Source of the DNA: Enterobacteriaceae bacterium
GTDB taxonomy: Bacteria > Pseudomonadota > Gammaproteobacteria > Enterobacterales > Enterobacteriaceae
Assembly: GCA_902363335.1 (NCBI GenBank)
Contig: CABIZV010000003.1
Location: 95,397-159,396, forward strand
Length of the DNA: 64,000 bases
Direction of reading: 5' to 3'
Shown here: positions 1 to 8,451 of the stretch, one piece after another
Layout: the number at the start of each line of letters is the position of its first letter
Position numbering within the stretch: the first letter of the stretch is position 1
The notes under the pieces: generated by a model
What the model was told of the DNA's origin: nothing
Seen by the model: only the letters and a program-made list of their open reading frames with translations
Databases searched by the model: none
Position numbers and translations under genes: made by a program

Positions 1-10
1 GGTAACAAAA

Positions 11-1198
11 ATGAGTGAACAAATCGAAGAAAAACCTCGCACTGAGGCTGTTGCCCGGCCCAACTGGTCTGCGGTTTTTGCTGTGGCATTTTGCGTCGCC
101 TGCCTGATTACCGTGGAGTTTTTACCTGTAAGCCTGCTGACGCCCATGGCGCAGGATTTGGGCATTTCAGAAGGGCTCGCAGGGCAGTCGGTCACCGTGA
201 CGGCATTTGTCGCCATGTTCGCCAGCCTGTTTATTACCCAGGCGATTGGCGCGACAAACCGCCGCTACGTAGTGATCCTGTTCTCCATTTTGCTGACGCT
301 CTCTTGTCTGCTGGTCTCATTTTCCAATTCGTTTACGCTGCTGCTGATTGGCCGCGCCTGTCTGGGCCTGGCGCTTGGCGGATTCTGGGCGATGTCGGCA
401 TCGTTGACCATGCGCCTGGTGCCGGCGCGCACTGTGCCAAAAGCGCTGTCGGTGATTTTTGGCGCAGTCTCCATTGCGCTGGTGATTGCCGCACCGCTGG
501 GCAGTTTTCTGGGCGGTATCATTGGCTGGCGAAACGTCTTTAACGGTGCGGCGGTGATGGGCGTGCTGTGCACATTGTGGGTACTAAAAGCGCTGCCATC
601 TCTGCCGGGTGAACCGGCACATCAAAAGCAAAATATGTTCAGCCTGCTGCAACGTCCGGGCGTTATGGCTGGGATGATTGCCATCTTTATGTCTTTCGCC
701 GGGCAGTTCGCTTTCTTCACCTATATTCGCCCGGTATATATGAATCTGGCGGGCTTTGATGTCGACGGTCTGACGCTGGTGCTGCTGAGCTTTGGTATTG
801 CCAGCTTTGTCGGCACCTCGTTGTCATCGGTCATCCTCAAGCGCTCGGTTAAACTGGCGCTAGCAGGTGCGCCGCTTGTGCTGGCGCTGAGTGCGCTGGT
901 GCTCGTGCTGTGGGGCAGTGACAAGATTGTGGCGGCCGGTATTGCGATAATCTGGGGGCTGGCATTTGCGCTGGTGCCGGTAGGATGGTCAACGTGGATC
1001 ACCCGCTCGCTTGCCGATCAGGCGGAAAAAGCCGGGTCCATTCAGGTTGCGGTCATTCAACTCGCGAATACCTGCGGCGCGGCGATTGGGGGCCTGGCGC
1101 TGGACCGGCTGGGGCTCACATCGCCGCTGATCATCTCTGGTGCGCTGATGTTACTGACGGCGCTACTGGTGACGCTTAAAGTCAGAATCAAATCATAA
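11..1198 (+). CDS. nepI: Purine ribonucleoside exporter NepI (MFS)
   Basis: Inner-membrane 12-helix major facilitator that pumps purine ribonucleosides such as inosine out of the cell, presumably by proton antiport. The 395-residue product has a short charged N-terminus and then regular hydrophobic helices over its whole length, with an arginine-containing loop after helix 4. It closely resembles E. coli NepI (YicM) as I remember that sequence. The ATG lies 10 bases into the window behind a 'ggtaac' stretch, so the promoter is outside the window. The yicS-like gene next door on the opposite strand matches the E. coli gene order, which supports the call. Confidence 0.9.
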   Translation: MSEQIEEKPRTEAVARPNWSAVFAVAFCVACLITVEFLPVSLLTPMAQDLGISEGLAGQSVTVTAFVAMFASLFITQAIGATNRRYVVILFSILLTLSCLLVSFSNSFTLLLIGRACLGLALGGFWAMSASLTMRLVPARTVPKALSVIFGAVSIALVIAAPLGSFLGGIIGWRNVFNGAAVMGVLCTLWVLKALPSLPGEPAHQKQNMFSLLQRPGVMAGMIAIFMSFAGQFAFFTYIRPVYMNLAGFDVDGLTLVLLSFGIASFVGTSLSSVILKRSVKLALAGAPLVLALSALVLVLWGSDKIVAAGIAIIWGLAFALVPVGWSTWITRSLADQAEKAGSIQVAVIQLANTCGAAIGGLALDRLGLTSPLIISGALMLLTALLVTLKVRIKS

Positions 1199-1228
1199 CC
1201 GGAAAAACCCCGGCGGCGCTGCGCTTGG

Positions 1229-1262
1229 CCGGGCTACAGAGATTGCACTATTTGTAGCCCGG
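1229..1262. repeat. REP-like inverted repeat downstream of nepI
   Basis: The arms ccgggctac (1229-1237) and gtagcccgg (1254-1262) are perfect complements around a 16-base loop, flanked by further GC-rich REP-like sequence up to about 1287. It lies between the convergent nepI and yicS-like genes. The same gtagcccgg core recurs in the array at 11.84-12.5 kb and near 8.68 kb. It may protect transcript 3' ends; there is no T-run, so it is not a clear terminator. Confidence 0.7.
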
Positions 1263-1296
1263 GCGAGGCGTTACGACGACCCCGGGGCAGCATGGG

Positions 1297-1587
1297 TTAT
1301 TTTGCCGGGCACTGAATGCTCTTAATTGCCTTCTGATAACCCGCTTTATCGTTTTTATCCAGAGCTCGCGTGGCGCTCTGCACCGCCGTTTTATTCTCCG
1401 CTGACTCCAGCACCTTATTAGCAAAGAGCGTATCGCTAAGACCGCTATTCTCCGGGCAATTCAGCTTCACATCTTTCACTACCTGCTGTTTTTGCTGCTC
1501 AAACTTCAGCCCTTCCAGCGGCGCGGCCATTACCATAGCGGGTAGCATCAGGAAGGTCGCGAAGGCCGCAATACGGATCTTTTTCAT
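1297..1587 (-). CDS. yicS: YicS-like small secreted protein
   Basis: A 96-residue protein with a clear Sec signal peptide (MKKIR, then a hydrophobic stretch, cleavage likely after VMA near residue 21) and two cysteines in the mature part, including the C-terminal IQCPAK. Size, signal peptide, paired cysteines and position beside nepI match E. coli YicS, a protein of unknown function. The short helical mature region contains a repeated KNDKAGYQKAI-type segment. The SD AAGGA lies just upstream of the ATG and directly against a perfect 12-bp inverted repeat, which suggests control at the transcript leader. Confidence 0.75.
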   Translation of the reverse strand: MKKIRIAAFATFLMLPAMVMAAPLEGLKFEQQKQQVVKDVKLNCPENSGLSDTLFANKVLESAENKTAVQSATRALDKNDKAGYQKAIKSIQCPAK

Positions 1588-1597
1588 TAGGGATATC

Positions 1598-1628
1598 CTT
1601 ATAGTTAACGCGTTGAGTTAACTATAAG
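1598..1628 (-). promoter_or_regulatory. Perfect 12-bp inverted repeat abutting the yicS ribosome-binding site
   Basis: cttatagttaac (1598-1609) and gttaactataag (1617-1628) are exact complements with a 7-base spacer. Read on the minus strand, the second arm ends at the AAGGA Shine-Dalgarno about 10 bases before the ATG. It could be an operator for a dimeric regulator or an RNA hairpin affecting translation. The sequence does not decide between the two. Confidence 0.6.
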
Positions 1629-1739
1629 CCGCAATCGTCTCCACGTCATTTTGCGTAACGGTTTCCAGGAAAATGAAAGTGTTGCAAAGGTTCGACGAAA
1701 TCTTTCACCACGCTGTTAGTTAGCGGATGCGCTAATGAT

Positions 1740-2024
1740 AGCCAAATAAAAGCGCTGTTTAATTATTTACTGCGGTCTGGTGATGCGGTTCGTTTTCACG
1801 ATTTTTTGCAGGCGGCGGTACAACGTTTACCTGAACACAAGGAGAGGATGATGACCATTGCGGATAGGTTGCGGGAGGAAGGGCATATGGAGGGAGTGCA
1901 AGCGGGCAGACGCGAAGAAGCGCTACGCATTGCCCGCACGATGTTTGAAAACGGGATCGACAGCGCTATGGTGCGGTTGATAACGGGGCTTTCAGAGGAT
2001 GAACTGGCCTCACTGACCGCCTGA
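1740..2024 (+). pseudogene. 3' fragment of an Rpn/YhgA-type recombination-promoting nuclease gene
   Basis: An open frame from 1740 encodes a segment starting SQIKALFNYLLRSGD and ending with repeated RREEALRIARTMFENG-type heptads and the GLSEDELASL tail. This is the characteristic C-terminus of the Rpn (YhgA-like, PD-(D/E)XK putative transposase) family. Full members are around 300 residues. Here only the last ~95 codons remain, with no catalytic N-terminal domain and no good start (TTG at 1806, ATG at 1851), so it is a remnant. It occupies the place held by nlpA in E. coli between yicS and yicL. Confidence 0.7.
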
Positions 2025-2066
2025 CGCGCAGCCCGAAAACGGAATGTTATCGGGCAATACCGGGCG

Positions 2067-2969
2067 CTAGGCCGTTTGTATGCGACGCCTCGAGTCCAGC
2101 GAAATCAGTATCACTGAAGAGAGGATCAGCAACGTGCCCAGCCAGTCCGGGAGGGTGAAGCTGATGCCCAAAAGCAGCAGTGATAAAAAGGCGCTGCTCA
2201 GCGGCTCCGCGCAGCTCAGAATGCTGGCTTTTGGCCCGCCAATCATCTGCGCGCCTTTCAGATACAGGCTGAAGGTGAGGGAAGTCCCAATCACCACCAG
2301 GTAGAAAAAGGCCAGCAGCAGATTGCCGGTGATGACCACCTGCGCGCCATCTCCGGCGTAGAACGGCAGCAGCATCGCGCCGCCTAAAAGCATACTCCAG
2401 CCGACGATAGGCAGTGTGCCATAGCGAGCAATCAGCGTGGACGGGTAGGTGGTATAAAACGCGGCGGCAAACGCCGAGGCAATACCCCAGAACAGCGCGG
2501 CACCGGAGATAGACAGCGAGGTCGGGTCACCATGCGTGACCAGCAAGAAGGTGCCAATCAGCGAGGTTGCGATGGCGGCGCAGACGAAAACACCTGGCCT
2601 TGCCTTACGCACGATGGCAAACCAGGCCACGATAATCGTCGGCGACAGAAACTGGAGAATTGTCGCGGTAGCCGCGTTCGATTTTTCGATAGCCATCAGG
2701 AAGGTAAGCTGTACCGTCATAGCGCCGACGAGAGAGAAAAGCAGCAGGCTGGCAATGTCTTTGCGGTTTTTCAGGATGCGGAAAATGCCGTCGCCGTGCA
2801 GAAAGGAAAAGGTGAGCAGGATAAAGCCGCCGGAGAGCAGGCGGATCATGGTAAGAAACGGCGACTGCATCTGGCTGTTTTCCATAATGTACTGCGCGCA
2901 AACGCCGGAGCTTCCCCACAATATGGCGGCAATCAGTACGTTCAGCATCCCTTTTCTGGTGGTGCCCAT
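2067..2969 (-). CDS. yicL: EamA/DMT-family inner-membrane transporter YicL
   Basis: A 300-residue drug/metabolite transporter with ten predicted helices arranged as two EamA repeats (roughly residues 8-140 and 150-290). The substrate is unknown. The N-terminus (MGTTRKGMLNVLIAAILWGSS) and the C-terminal arginine-rich tail are very close to E. coli YicL, as is the neighbourhood with yicS and nepI. The start ATG has a GGTAGAGG-type SD on the minus strand. It is transcribed in the same direction as murQP but a 90-base gap with a GC hairpin (about 3027-3050) separates them. Confidence 0.88.
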   Translation of the reverse strand: MGTTRKGMLNVLIAAILWGSSGVCAQYIMENSQMQSPFLTMIRLLSGGFILLTFSFLHGDGIFRILKNRKDIASLLLFSLVGAMTVQLTFLMAIEKSNAATATILQFLSPTIIVAWFAIVRKARPGVFVCAAIATSLIGTFLLVTHGDPTSLSISGAALFWGIASAFAAAFYTTYPSTLIARYGTLPIVGWSMLLGGAMLLPFYAGDGAQVVITGNLLLAFFYLVVIGTSLTFSLYLKGAQMIGGPKASILSCAEPLSSAFLSLLLLGISFTLPDWLGTLLILSSVILISLDSRRRIQTA

Positions 2970-3058
2970 TTTTCCTCTACCCTGTCATATTTTTCTCTGA
3001 CGGGCATCATAGCATGGTGAGAGGCTTGCCCCCAGCAGCGTGCCGGGGGCGAAATGGG

Positions 3059-4510
3059 TTAGCTGAGATCGACGTTTTTACTGCCGAAAAGCCAGGTCAA
3101 TAAGAATCCGAAGAAGTAAGCTACGGCCAGCCCCGCGGCGTATACCGCCATCCCGGCGTAGATACCGCTGGCGGACGTCATCAGTGGAATGGCGACCAGA
3201 CCAGACGGGCCAAAGACCGTATTCAGACCTACCGGCAGGCCCATCCAGGCCACCAGGCCGATAAAGAAACCGCCGCAGGCGCCGCCCAGACAGGCGGTAA
3301 CGAACGGTTTCATGCGCGGCAATGTGACGCCATAAATCAGCGGTTCCCCCACGCCCAGCAGGCCGGGGATGATGGCTCCTTTAATCTGCGTACGCAGCAG
3401 TGAACCCTGTTTTGCGCGGTAGTAAAGTGCCAGCGCCGCGCCCACCTGACCGGCTCCGGCCATCGCCAGAATGGTAAATAGCGAGTTAAAGCCCTGCGCT
3501 TCCATCAGCGCGAAGTACACCGGTACAAAGCCCTGATGCACGCCGAACATCACCGCAAGCAGGAACAGCCCGGCCAGAACCGCTGAGCCAAACGGATTGC
3601 CGTTAAGATGCAGGAACAGCCATGACATACCGGTAAACAGGTAGCCGCCAAGCGGCATAATCACCACGAAGGTGACCGCACCCATAATCAGCAGCGTGAC
3701 TGCCGAGGTGAGGATCATATCGAGATTGGCGGGCATAATCCGCCGCACCTGTTTCTCAACCCAGGCGCCGAGAATGGCGGCAATCAACACGCCGATAATA
3801 TTGCCGCGCGGATCGATACTGTGGCCAAAGAAATCGGAGATTCCTGAATAGAAGCCAACCGCCGCTTTCGGGTCGTATCCCAGAATAAACAGCGCCGCAA
3901 TAATCGCGCCATTGACCCCGGAGCCGCCAAAGGCTTTCTGGGTGTTGTAGCCAATCAGAATGCTCAGGAAGGTAAACATGCCCTTACTGAACACTTTCAT
4001 ATAGTTAATGACATCAACCAGCGTAGCATTGGGATGGGCATTTTCCAGCACGAACAGCTGCTCCGCCAGCGTCGCAAAGCCCAGCAGCAGACCTACGGCG
4101 ATAAAACCGGGAATCAGCGGCGTAAAGACGGTGGCAAACTTAGCCAGAAACTTCTGTAGCCCGCCGGTCTGTTTGCCTTTTAGCTCCTGCTTTTTTGCAT
4201 TGGCAATCTCCGCCAGCGACGCATCCGGTGCCTTGTGTTCTTGCTCCATCGGCGCTTCTTCGAGCAGCAGATTCATGATCTCTGAAGCCGTTTGCGCTTT
4301 GCCGGGGCCGAGGATTATCTGAAACTGTTCGTTGCTGACTACCACGCCCATTACGCCTTCAACCTGGCGGATGGCGCTGACGTCGGCATGATCCTCATTG
4401 CGCAGCGTCAGGCGCAGGCGCGTCATACAGTTGCCTGCCTGCACCACGTTTGGCGCACCGCCAACCAGGGCGAGGAGGCGCGCTATCATCTCTTTATTTA
4501 TTTTTGCCAT
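3059..4510 (-). CDS. murP: PTS N-acetylmuramic acid-specific EIIBC component MurP
   Basis: Imports and phosphorylates N-acetylmuramic acid at the inner membrane, yielding MurNAc-6-phosphate for MurQ. The EIIB domain is N-terminal (residues ~1-90) with the phosphorylated cysteine in QAGNCMTRLRL, followed by a charged linker and a ten-helix EIIC domain from ~residue 120 with the GVGEPLIYGVTLP signature. There is no EIIA domain, so phosphate must come from a separate EIIA-Glc-type protein, as known for MurP. I chose ATG 4510 (MAKINKEM), which aligns with E. coli MurP, over the TTG at 4519. murQ lies 22 bases upstream, forming a murQP operon. Confidence 0.92.
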   Translation of the reverse strand: MAKINKEMIARLLALVGGAPNVVQAGNCMTRLRLTLRNEDHADVSAIRQVEGVMGVVVSNEQFQIILGPGKAQTASEIMNLLLEEAPMEQEHKAPDASLAEIANAKKQELKGKQTGGLQKFLAKFATVFTPLIPGFIAVGLLLGFATLAEQLFVLENAHPNATLVDVINYMKVFSKGMFTFLSILIGYNTQKAFGGSGVNGAIIAALFILGYDPKAAVGFYSGISDFFGHSIDPRGNIIGVLIAAILGAWVEKQVRRIMPANLDMILTSAVTLLIMGAVTFVVIMPLGGYLFTGMSWLFLHLNGNPFGSAVLAGLFLLAVMFGVHQGFVPVYFALMEAQGFNSLFTILAMAGAGQVGAALALYYRAKQGSLLRTQIKGAIIPGLLGVGEPLIYGVTLPRMKPFVTACLGGACGGFFIGLVAWMGLPVGLNTVFGPSGLVAIPLMTSASGIYAGMAVYAAGLAVAYFFGFLLTWLFGSKNVDLS

Positions 4511-4532
4511 TCCACTCAACCTGTTCGCCGGA

Positions 4533-5432
4533 TTAGTTTTGTAATGCCTTACGGATAAAGCCGTTATTGTTCGCCAGCAGCGTTTTCGCCTCTTTGGCGT
4601 CCAGATTTGCCAACACCATTACGATGGCGGTTTTGCAGTGGCTACCGCAGGCGTTCAGCGCGGTTTGCGCCGTCTCGCGGTCGCATTCGGTGGCTTCCAT
4701 GACGATAGAAATCTGGCGCTCAATTAGCTTGGCGTTGGTGGCTTCCACATCGACCATCAAATTGCTGTAGACCTTGCCGCTGCGGATCATGGCGCCTGTG
4801 GTAATCATGTTCAGCACCAGCTTCTGCGCCGTGCCCGCCTTAAGACGGGTTGAGCCAGTCACCACTTCCGGGCCAACAACCGGGGTGATGGCGATATCGG
4901 CGCGCGCCGCCATTTCTCCGTGTGGGTTACAGCTGACAATGGCAACCAGCGCGTTTTGCTGGTGGGCATATTCCATGGCGCCAAGAACATACGGCGTACG
5001 ACCGCTGGCGGCGATACCGACTAATACATCCTTCGCGTTAAAATTCAGCGCCTGCAAATCTGCCGCGCCCTGTGCTGCGTTATCTTCGACGTTTTCGACC
5101 GCTTTCAGAATCGCGGTATGGCCACCGGCAATCAGGCCAACAACTTGCTCTGGACGGGTGCCGAAGGTTGGTGGACATTCGCTGGCATCGAGGATACCTA
5201 AACGGCCTGAGGTGCCTGCCCCGATATAAATCAGACGCCCGCCCTGACTAAACGCGTCGGCGACACGGTCTACCAGCTGCGCAATTTGTGGAATGTAGGG
5301 CGTAATCGCGTGGGCAACCAACTGATCTTCTTTGTTAATCACCGTCAGCATCTCTTCGGTGGCGAGGGTGTCAATATTGGCGCTATTCGCGTTGCGGCGT
5401 TCGGTCAGCAGTTCGCTCAGGTCGATACTCAT
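4533..5432 (-). CDS. murQ: N-acetylmuramic acid 6-phosphate etherase MurQ
   Basis: Cytoplasmic lyase that cleaves the lactyl ether of MurNAc-6-phosphate to give GlcNAc-6-phosphate and D-lactate, used in cell-wall recycling and MurNAc catabolism. The 299-residue protein has a SIS sugar-phosphate isomerase fold: the IYIGAGTSGRLGILDASECPP loop (residues ~65-85) and the VGIAASGRTPYV loop (~136-147) are typical of the family. The ATG at 5432 is preceded by GAGGT at good spacing; the upstream ATG at 5450 has none. It is the first gene of murQP. The divergent murR repressor gene found in E. coli is absent here. Confidence 0.93.
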   Translation of the reverse strand: MSIDLSELLTERRNANSANIDTLATEEMLTVINKEDQLVAHAITPYIPQIAQLVDRVADAFSQGGRLIYIGAGTSGRLGILDASECPPTFGTRPEQVVGLIAGGHTAILKAVENVEDNAAQGAADLQALNFNAKDVLVGIAASGRTPYVLGAMEYAHQQNALVAIVSCNPHGEMAARADIAITPVVGPEVVTGSTRLKAGTAQKLVLNMITTGAMIRSGKVYSNLMVDVEATNAKLIERQISIVMEATECDRETAQTALNACGSHCKTAIVMVLANLDAKEAKTLLANNNGFIRKALQN

Positions 5433-5467
5433 AAAAACCTCATCATTCACAGTGGCGGGCAGTATAA

Positions 5468-5503
5468 GGAATTATTTATTCCAATCATGTGAAGGTTATC
5501 ACG
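5468..5503 (-). promoter_or_regulatory. murQP control region: inverted repeat and CRP-like site
   Basis: TGTGA-aggtta-TCACG (5488-5503) matches the CRP consensus (TGTGA-N6-TCACA) at nine of ten positions. Directly next to it ggaat-tattt-attcc (5468-5482) is a perfect inverted repeat that could bind an RpiR-type repressor such as MurR. Both lie 36-71 bases upstream of the murQ start. CRP activation and MurR repression of murQP are known in E. coli. The MurR assignment of the inverted repeat is inference. Confidence 0.55.
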
Positions 5504-5697
5504 GTTAGCGCTGACTGATAGGCTGTTTTTCAGCAATGACGGTAGTTTTCTTTGATTTTGTTGTGGAATATTTTATTACTCCATGCGCGTAATGAGATTT
5601 CGAAGTGAAAAAAGAGCCGTTATCGGGTTTACGTTATGTGGCGATAAATGTCATAAAAAGCCTGTTGGTTCTCGGGGATGACAACAGGAGTAAAGCG

Positions 5698-6114
5698 ATG
5701 TCCTATGTCTTAAAAGAAAAAATAATGCAGGAAGATAAAGACGAATTGTTTAAGGGGTTGCGGGCCTATAACAATAAATTCGTTGATACCGCCGAGTGGG
5801 GGGATATTTGCGTGTACCTGCAAGACGATGAGGGCGTGATGCGCGGCGGGCTAATCGGTCAGCGGAAAGGGGAGTGGCTCAGTATCGACTATTTATGGGT
5901 CTGCGAATCCGAACGCGGTAACGGCGTGGGCAGCGAGCTTATCAAACGGGCGGAGGGGCTTGCCCGCGAGAAAGGTTGCGGCCATGCGCTGGTGGACACC
6001 ATCAGCTTTCAGGCCCTGCCGTTTTATCAAAAGCAGAGCTATCAGTTGGTGAACACGCTGGAAGATTTTCCGTTAGTGGGGATGGCGCGGCATTACCTTA
6101 CCAAAGAGCTTTAA
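5698..6114 (+). CDS. GNAT-family N-acetyltransferase
   Basis: A 138-residue acetyl-CoA-dependent acetyltransferase of unknown substrate. The acetyl-CoA pyrophosphate loop RGNGVGSELIKRAEGLA (residues ~72-88) is the canonical R/Q-x-x-G-x-G/A motif, preceded by the strand WLSIDYLWV and followed by the late-domain FYQKQSYQLV segment. The frame is open upstream to a GTG at 5605, but ATG 5698 has an AGGAG SD at ideal spacing and matches normal GNAT length. It sits in the position of murR, divergent from murQ, with no evident functional link. Confidence 0.82.
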   Translation: MSYVLKEKIMQEDKDELFKGLRAYNNKFVDTAEWGDICVYLQDDEGVMRGGLIGQRKGEWLSIDYLWVCESERGNGVGSELIKRAEGLAREKGCGHALVDTISFQALPFYQKQSYQLVNTLEDFPLVGMARHYLTKEL

Positions 6115-6118
6115 GGGC

Positions 6119-6191
6119 TGCCGGATGGCGGCTTTGCCTTATCCGGCATACGGAATCGAGTAGGCCGGATAAACGCAGCGCCATCCGGCAC
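6119..6191. repeat. BIME (paired REP palindromes)
   Basis: Two convergent REP units, gccggatggcggctttgcc...atccggc and taggccggataaacgcagcg...ccatccggca, separated by a short linker. They lie between the convergent GNAT and MFS genes. This is the classical enterobacterial bacterial interspersed mosaic element and has no T-run. Confidence 0.85.
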
Positions 6192-6194
6192 CCT

Positions 6195-7718
6195 CTACTC
6201 ATGCCGCGTTTTCAGCGGCGCTTCCCTGAGCAGCCACGACAACACAAACGCCACCACCATAATGCAGGCCGCCATAATAAACGCCGCGTGGATCGCCGCG
6301 CCAAAGGCATCGAGATAGTCGGTGCGGATCATCTCTGGCAATTGGTGAATGGCGACCGGATTCATCCCTTTCGGGATCCCGACCCCCTCCGGCAGCAGGC
6401 TGGTGAGGCGCGATTGCAGCACCGAGGTGAAGACTGCGCCAAACAGCGCCACGCCGATCGAACCGCCAATTGAGCGGAACAGCGTTACCCCGGATGTGGC
6501 GACCCCATAGAGATCGGCGCTCACCGTGTTTTGCACCGCCAGCACCAGCACCAGCACCTGCATAACCATCCCCAGCCCCATGCCCAACACGCCGGTAAAC
6601 AGGTATAGCTGCCAGGTAGGCGAAGCGAGGGTTATGCGCGTTAGCAACACCATGCCGATAAAGCCCATCAAAGTGCCGATAATCGGGTAGAGGCGGTATT
6701 TGCCGGTTCGGCTTATCGCCCTGCCGCTAATAATCGAGGTCAGCAACAGCCCGCCCATTAGCGGGATAAGCTGTAACCCGGCCTCGGTTGGCGTGGCGTT
6801 TTTTACCACCTGCAAATAAAGCGGCAGGAAGGTGACCGAACCAAAAAGCGACATCCCGATGATAAAACCAATCAGGCTGCACAGCAGGAAGCTGCGGTTG
6901 CGGAACAGCGACAGCGGAATAATCGGCTCCCACGCCCGCTTTTCTTCATAGATAAACCCGGCAATGCCGATAAGGCCAAACGCCAGAATGCACCATAGCT
7001 GCGGGTCGCTCCACTCGCGCACCGTACCGCCTTCGGTGGTGAACAAGATGATGCACACCAGCGCCATCGTCAGATACAGCGCGCCCAGCCAATCTATCTC
7101 ATGCTGGCTGCGTTTGTTGCTGGAGTGGAATACCGCGCCAATGACAAACAGCGCGAACAGTCCGAGCGGCAGGTTGATGTAGAAAATCCAGCGCCAGGAG
7201 GCGTGCTGCACGATAAAGCCGCCAATCAACGGGCCAATGACCGTCGCCAGGCCAAAGACGCCGCCAAATAATCCCTGATAACGTCCACGTTCGGCGGGAG
7301 GGATCACATCGGCGACCGCCGCCATGCTTATCACCATCAGCCCGCCGCCGCCCAGCCCTTGCAGGGCGCGCATTAGCACCAGTTGGGTCATGTTCTGCGC
7401 CAGCCCGCACAGCGCGGAGCCGACGAGGAACAGCACGATAGCGATTTGCAGTACCCGTTTACGGCTAAACAAATCACCAAATTTACCGTACAGCGGCACC
7501 ACGATTGTGGAGGTGAGGATATAGGCCGTCACCACCCACGAGAGCTTGTCGAGTCCGCCCAGCTCACCGACAATGGTCGGCAGCGCGGTCGAGACGATAG
7601 TCTGATCGAGCGCGGAGAGCAGCATCACTAACAGCAGCGCGCTGAACAGCAGACGGATCGAGGTGACTCCCGTCTGCTGCGGTGGCTGCGCGTTCGTCGA
7701 AATATCGGACGCCATCAT
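6195..7718 (-). CDS. DHA2-family (14-helix) MFS drug efflux transporter
   Basis: A 507-residue proton-driven exporter of the EmrB/MdtD type in the inner membrane. Family motifs are visible: LDQTIVSTALPTIVGELGG in helix 1 (motif D1), GKFGDLFSRKRVLQ in loop 2-3 (motif A), and GLGGGGLMVISMAAVADVIPPAERGRYQG in helices 4-5 (motifs B/C region). Hydrophobicity continues through about 14 helices. No adjacent membrane-fusion (EmrA) gene exists, so it probably acts as a stand-alone pump. It is divergent from a TetR regulator with a 76-base shared promoter region, which strongly suggests local repression. The substrate is unknown. The start could be the ATG at 7718 or 7715. Confidence 0.88.
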   Translation of the reverse strand: MMASDISTNAQPPQQTGVTSIRLLFSALLLVMLLSALDQTIVSTALPTIVGELGGLDKLSWVVTAYILTSTIVVPLYGKFGDLFSRKRVLQIAIVLFLVGSALCGLAQNMTQLVLMRALQGLGGGGLMVISMAAVADVIPPAERGRYQGLFGGVFGLATVIGPLIGGFIVQHASWRWIFYINLPLGLFALFVIGAVFHSSNKRSQHEIDWLGALYLTMALVCIILFTTEGGTVREWSDPQLWCILAFGLIGIAGFIYEEKRAWEPIIPLSLFRNRSFLLCSLIGFIIGMSLFGSVTFLPLYLQVVKNATPTEAGLQLIPLMGGLLLTSIISGRAISRTGKYRLYPIIGTLMGFIGMVLLTRITLASPTWQLYLFTGVLGMGLGMVMQVLVLVLAVQNTVSADLYGVATSGVTLFRSIGGSIGVALFGAVFTSVLQSRLTSLLPEGVGIPKGMNPVAIHQLPEMIRTDYLDAFGAAIHAAFIMAACIMVVAFVLSWLLREAPLKTRHE

Positions 7719-7731
7719 GTTCTCTCTTGAA

Positions 7732-7753
7732 ATTAATTAAATGTATAATTAAT
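7732..7753. promoter_or_regulatory. Candidate TetR operator between the MFS and regulator genes
   Basis: attaatt (7732-7738) and aattaat (7747-7753) form a perfect inverted repeat with an 8-base spacer, centred in the 76-base divergent promoter. Position and symmetry fit a TetR-family dimer controlling both genes. This is inference; the sequence is very AT-rich, so chance symmetry is possible. Confidence 0.4.
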
Positions 7754-7794
7754 ATTTATTGAAGATCACTCATAGGTCAAGAGGCAGTAAGACG

Positions 7795-8451
7795 ATGTCA
7801 GCACAAAAAGACCCTCTTAAGCCGCGTAAACCTGGGCGTCCACGCGGCAGTAAGCCCAAGGCCGATAACCGTGAACAGCTTATCGATATTGCGCTGCGGT
7901 TGTTTTCCCAGCAGGGGATCGCCCGAACGTCGCTGAATGCCATTGCCCGTGAAGCAGGCGTCACACCGGCGATGCTGCACTACTATTTTAATTCACGAGA
8001 GCAATTGCTTGATGTGATGATTGAGGAGCGCTTTTTACCTTTGCGCGCTGAAATTACCCGCGTGTTTGGCGAATATCCCGATTCCCCGGTGACGGCATTG
8101 AGCGAGATGGTGAGAACGCTGGCGCGCATTGCGGCGCAGCATGCGTGGTTTGCGCCGCTGTGGATGCAGGAGGTCATCGGCGAAATGCCGATACTGCGCC
8201 AACATCTGCACGCCCGTTTTGGTGAGGAAAAATACCACGCTACGCTTGAGATGGTGAAACGCTGGCAGAAAGAGGGCAAGGTGAATCCGAACCTGTCGGC
8301 GGAGCTGCTGTTTACCACGCTGTTGAGCCTGGTGCTGGTGCCATTCTCAAGGATGCGCAACGACGAACGGCTAATGATGCTGACGCCGGAGGTGATTGTC
8401 AGCAATGCATTAGCCGTGTTGTTGCAAGGGATTGGCCCCGGTCAGCTGTAG
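7795..8451 (+). CDS. TetR/AcrR-family transcriptional regulator
   Basis: A 218-residue regulator. After a basic N-terminal arm (KPRKPGRPRGSKPK, an AT-hook-like stretch) comes the TetR helix-turn-helix: RLFSQQGIARTSLNAIAREAGVTPAMLHYYFNSREQLLDVM (residues ~38-78). The remainder is the helical ligand-binding and dimerisation domain. ATG 7795 is preceded by GAGGC; an upstream ATG at 7759 lacks an SD. Divergence from the DHA2 pump points to ligand-relieved repression of that pump and of itself. Confidence 0.9.
   Translation: MSAQKDPLKPRKPGRPRGSKPKADNREQLIDIALRLFSQQGIARTSLNAIAREAGVTPAMLHYYFNSREQLLDVMIEERFLPLRAEITRVFGEYPDSPVTALSEMVRTLARIAAQHAWFAPLWMQEVIGEMPILRQHLHARFGEEKYHATLEMVKRWQKEGKVNPNLSAELLFTTLLSLVLVPFSRMRNDERLMMLTPEVIVSNALAVLLQGIGPGQL

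Noticed and set aside
3027..3050. Terminator downstream of murP
   Set aside because: A GC-rich hairpin is present but no T-run follows on the minus strand.
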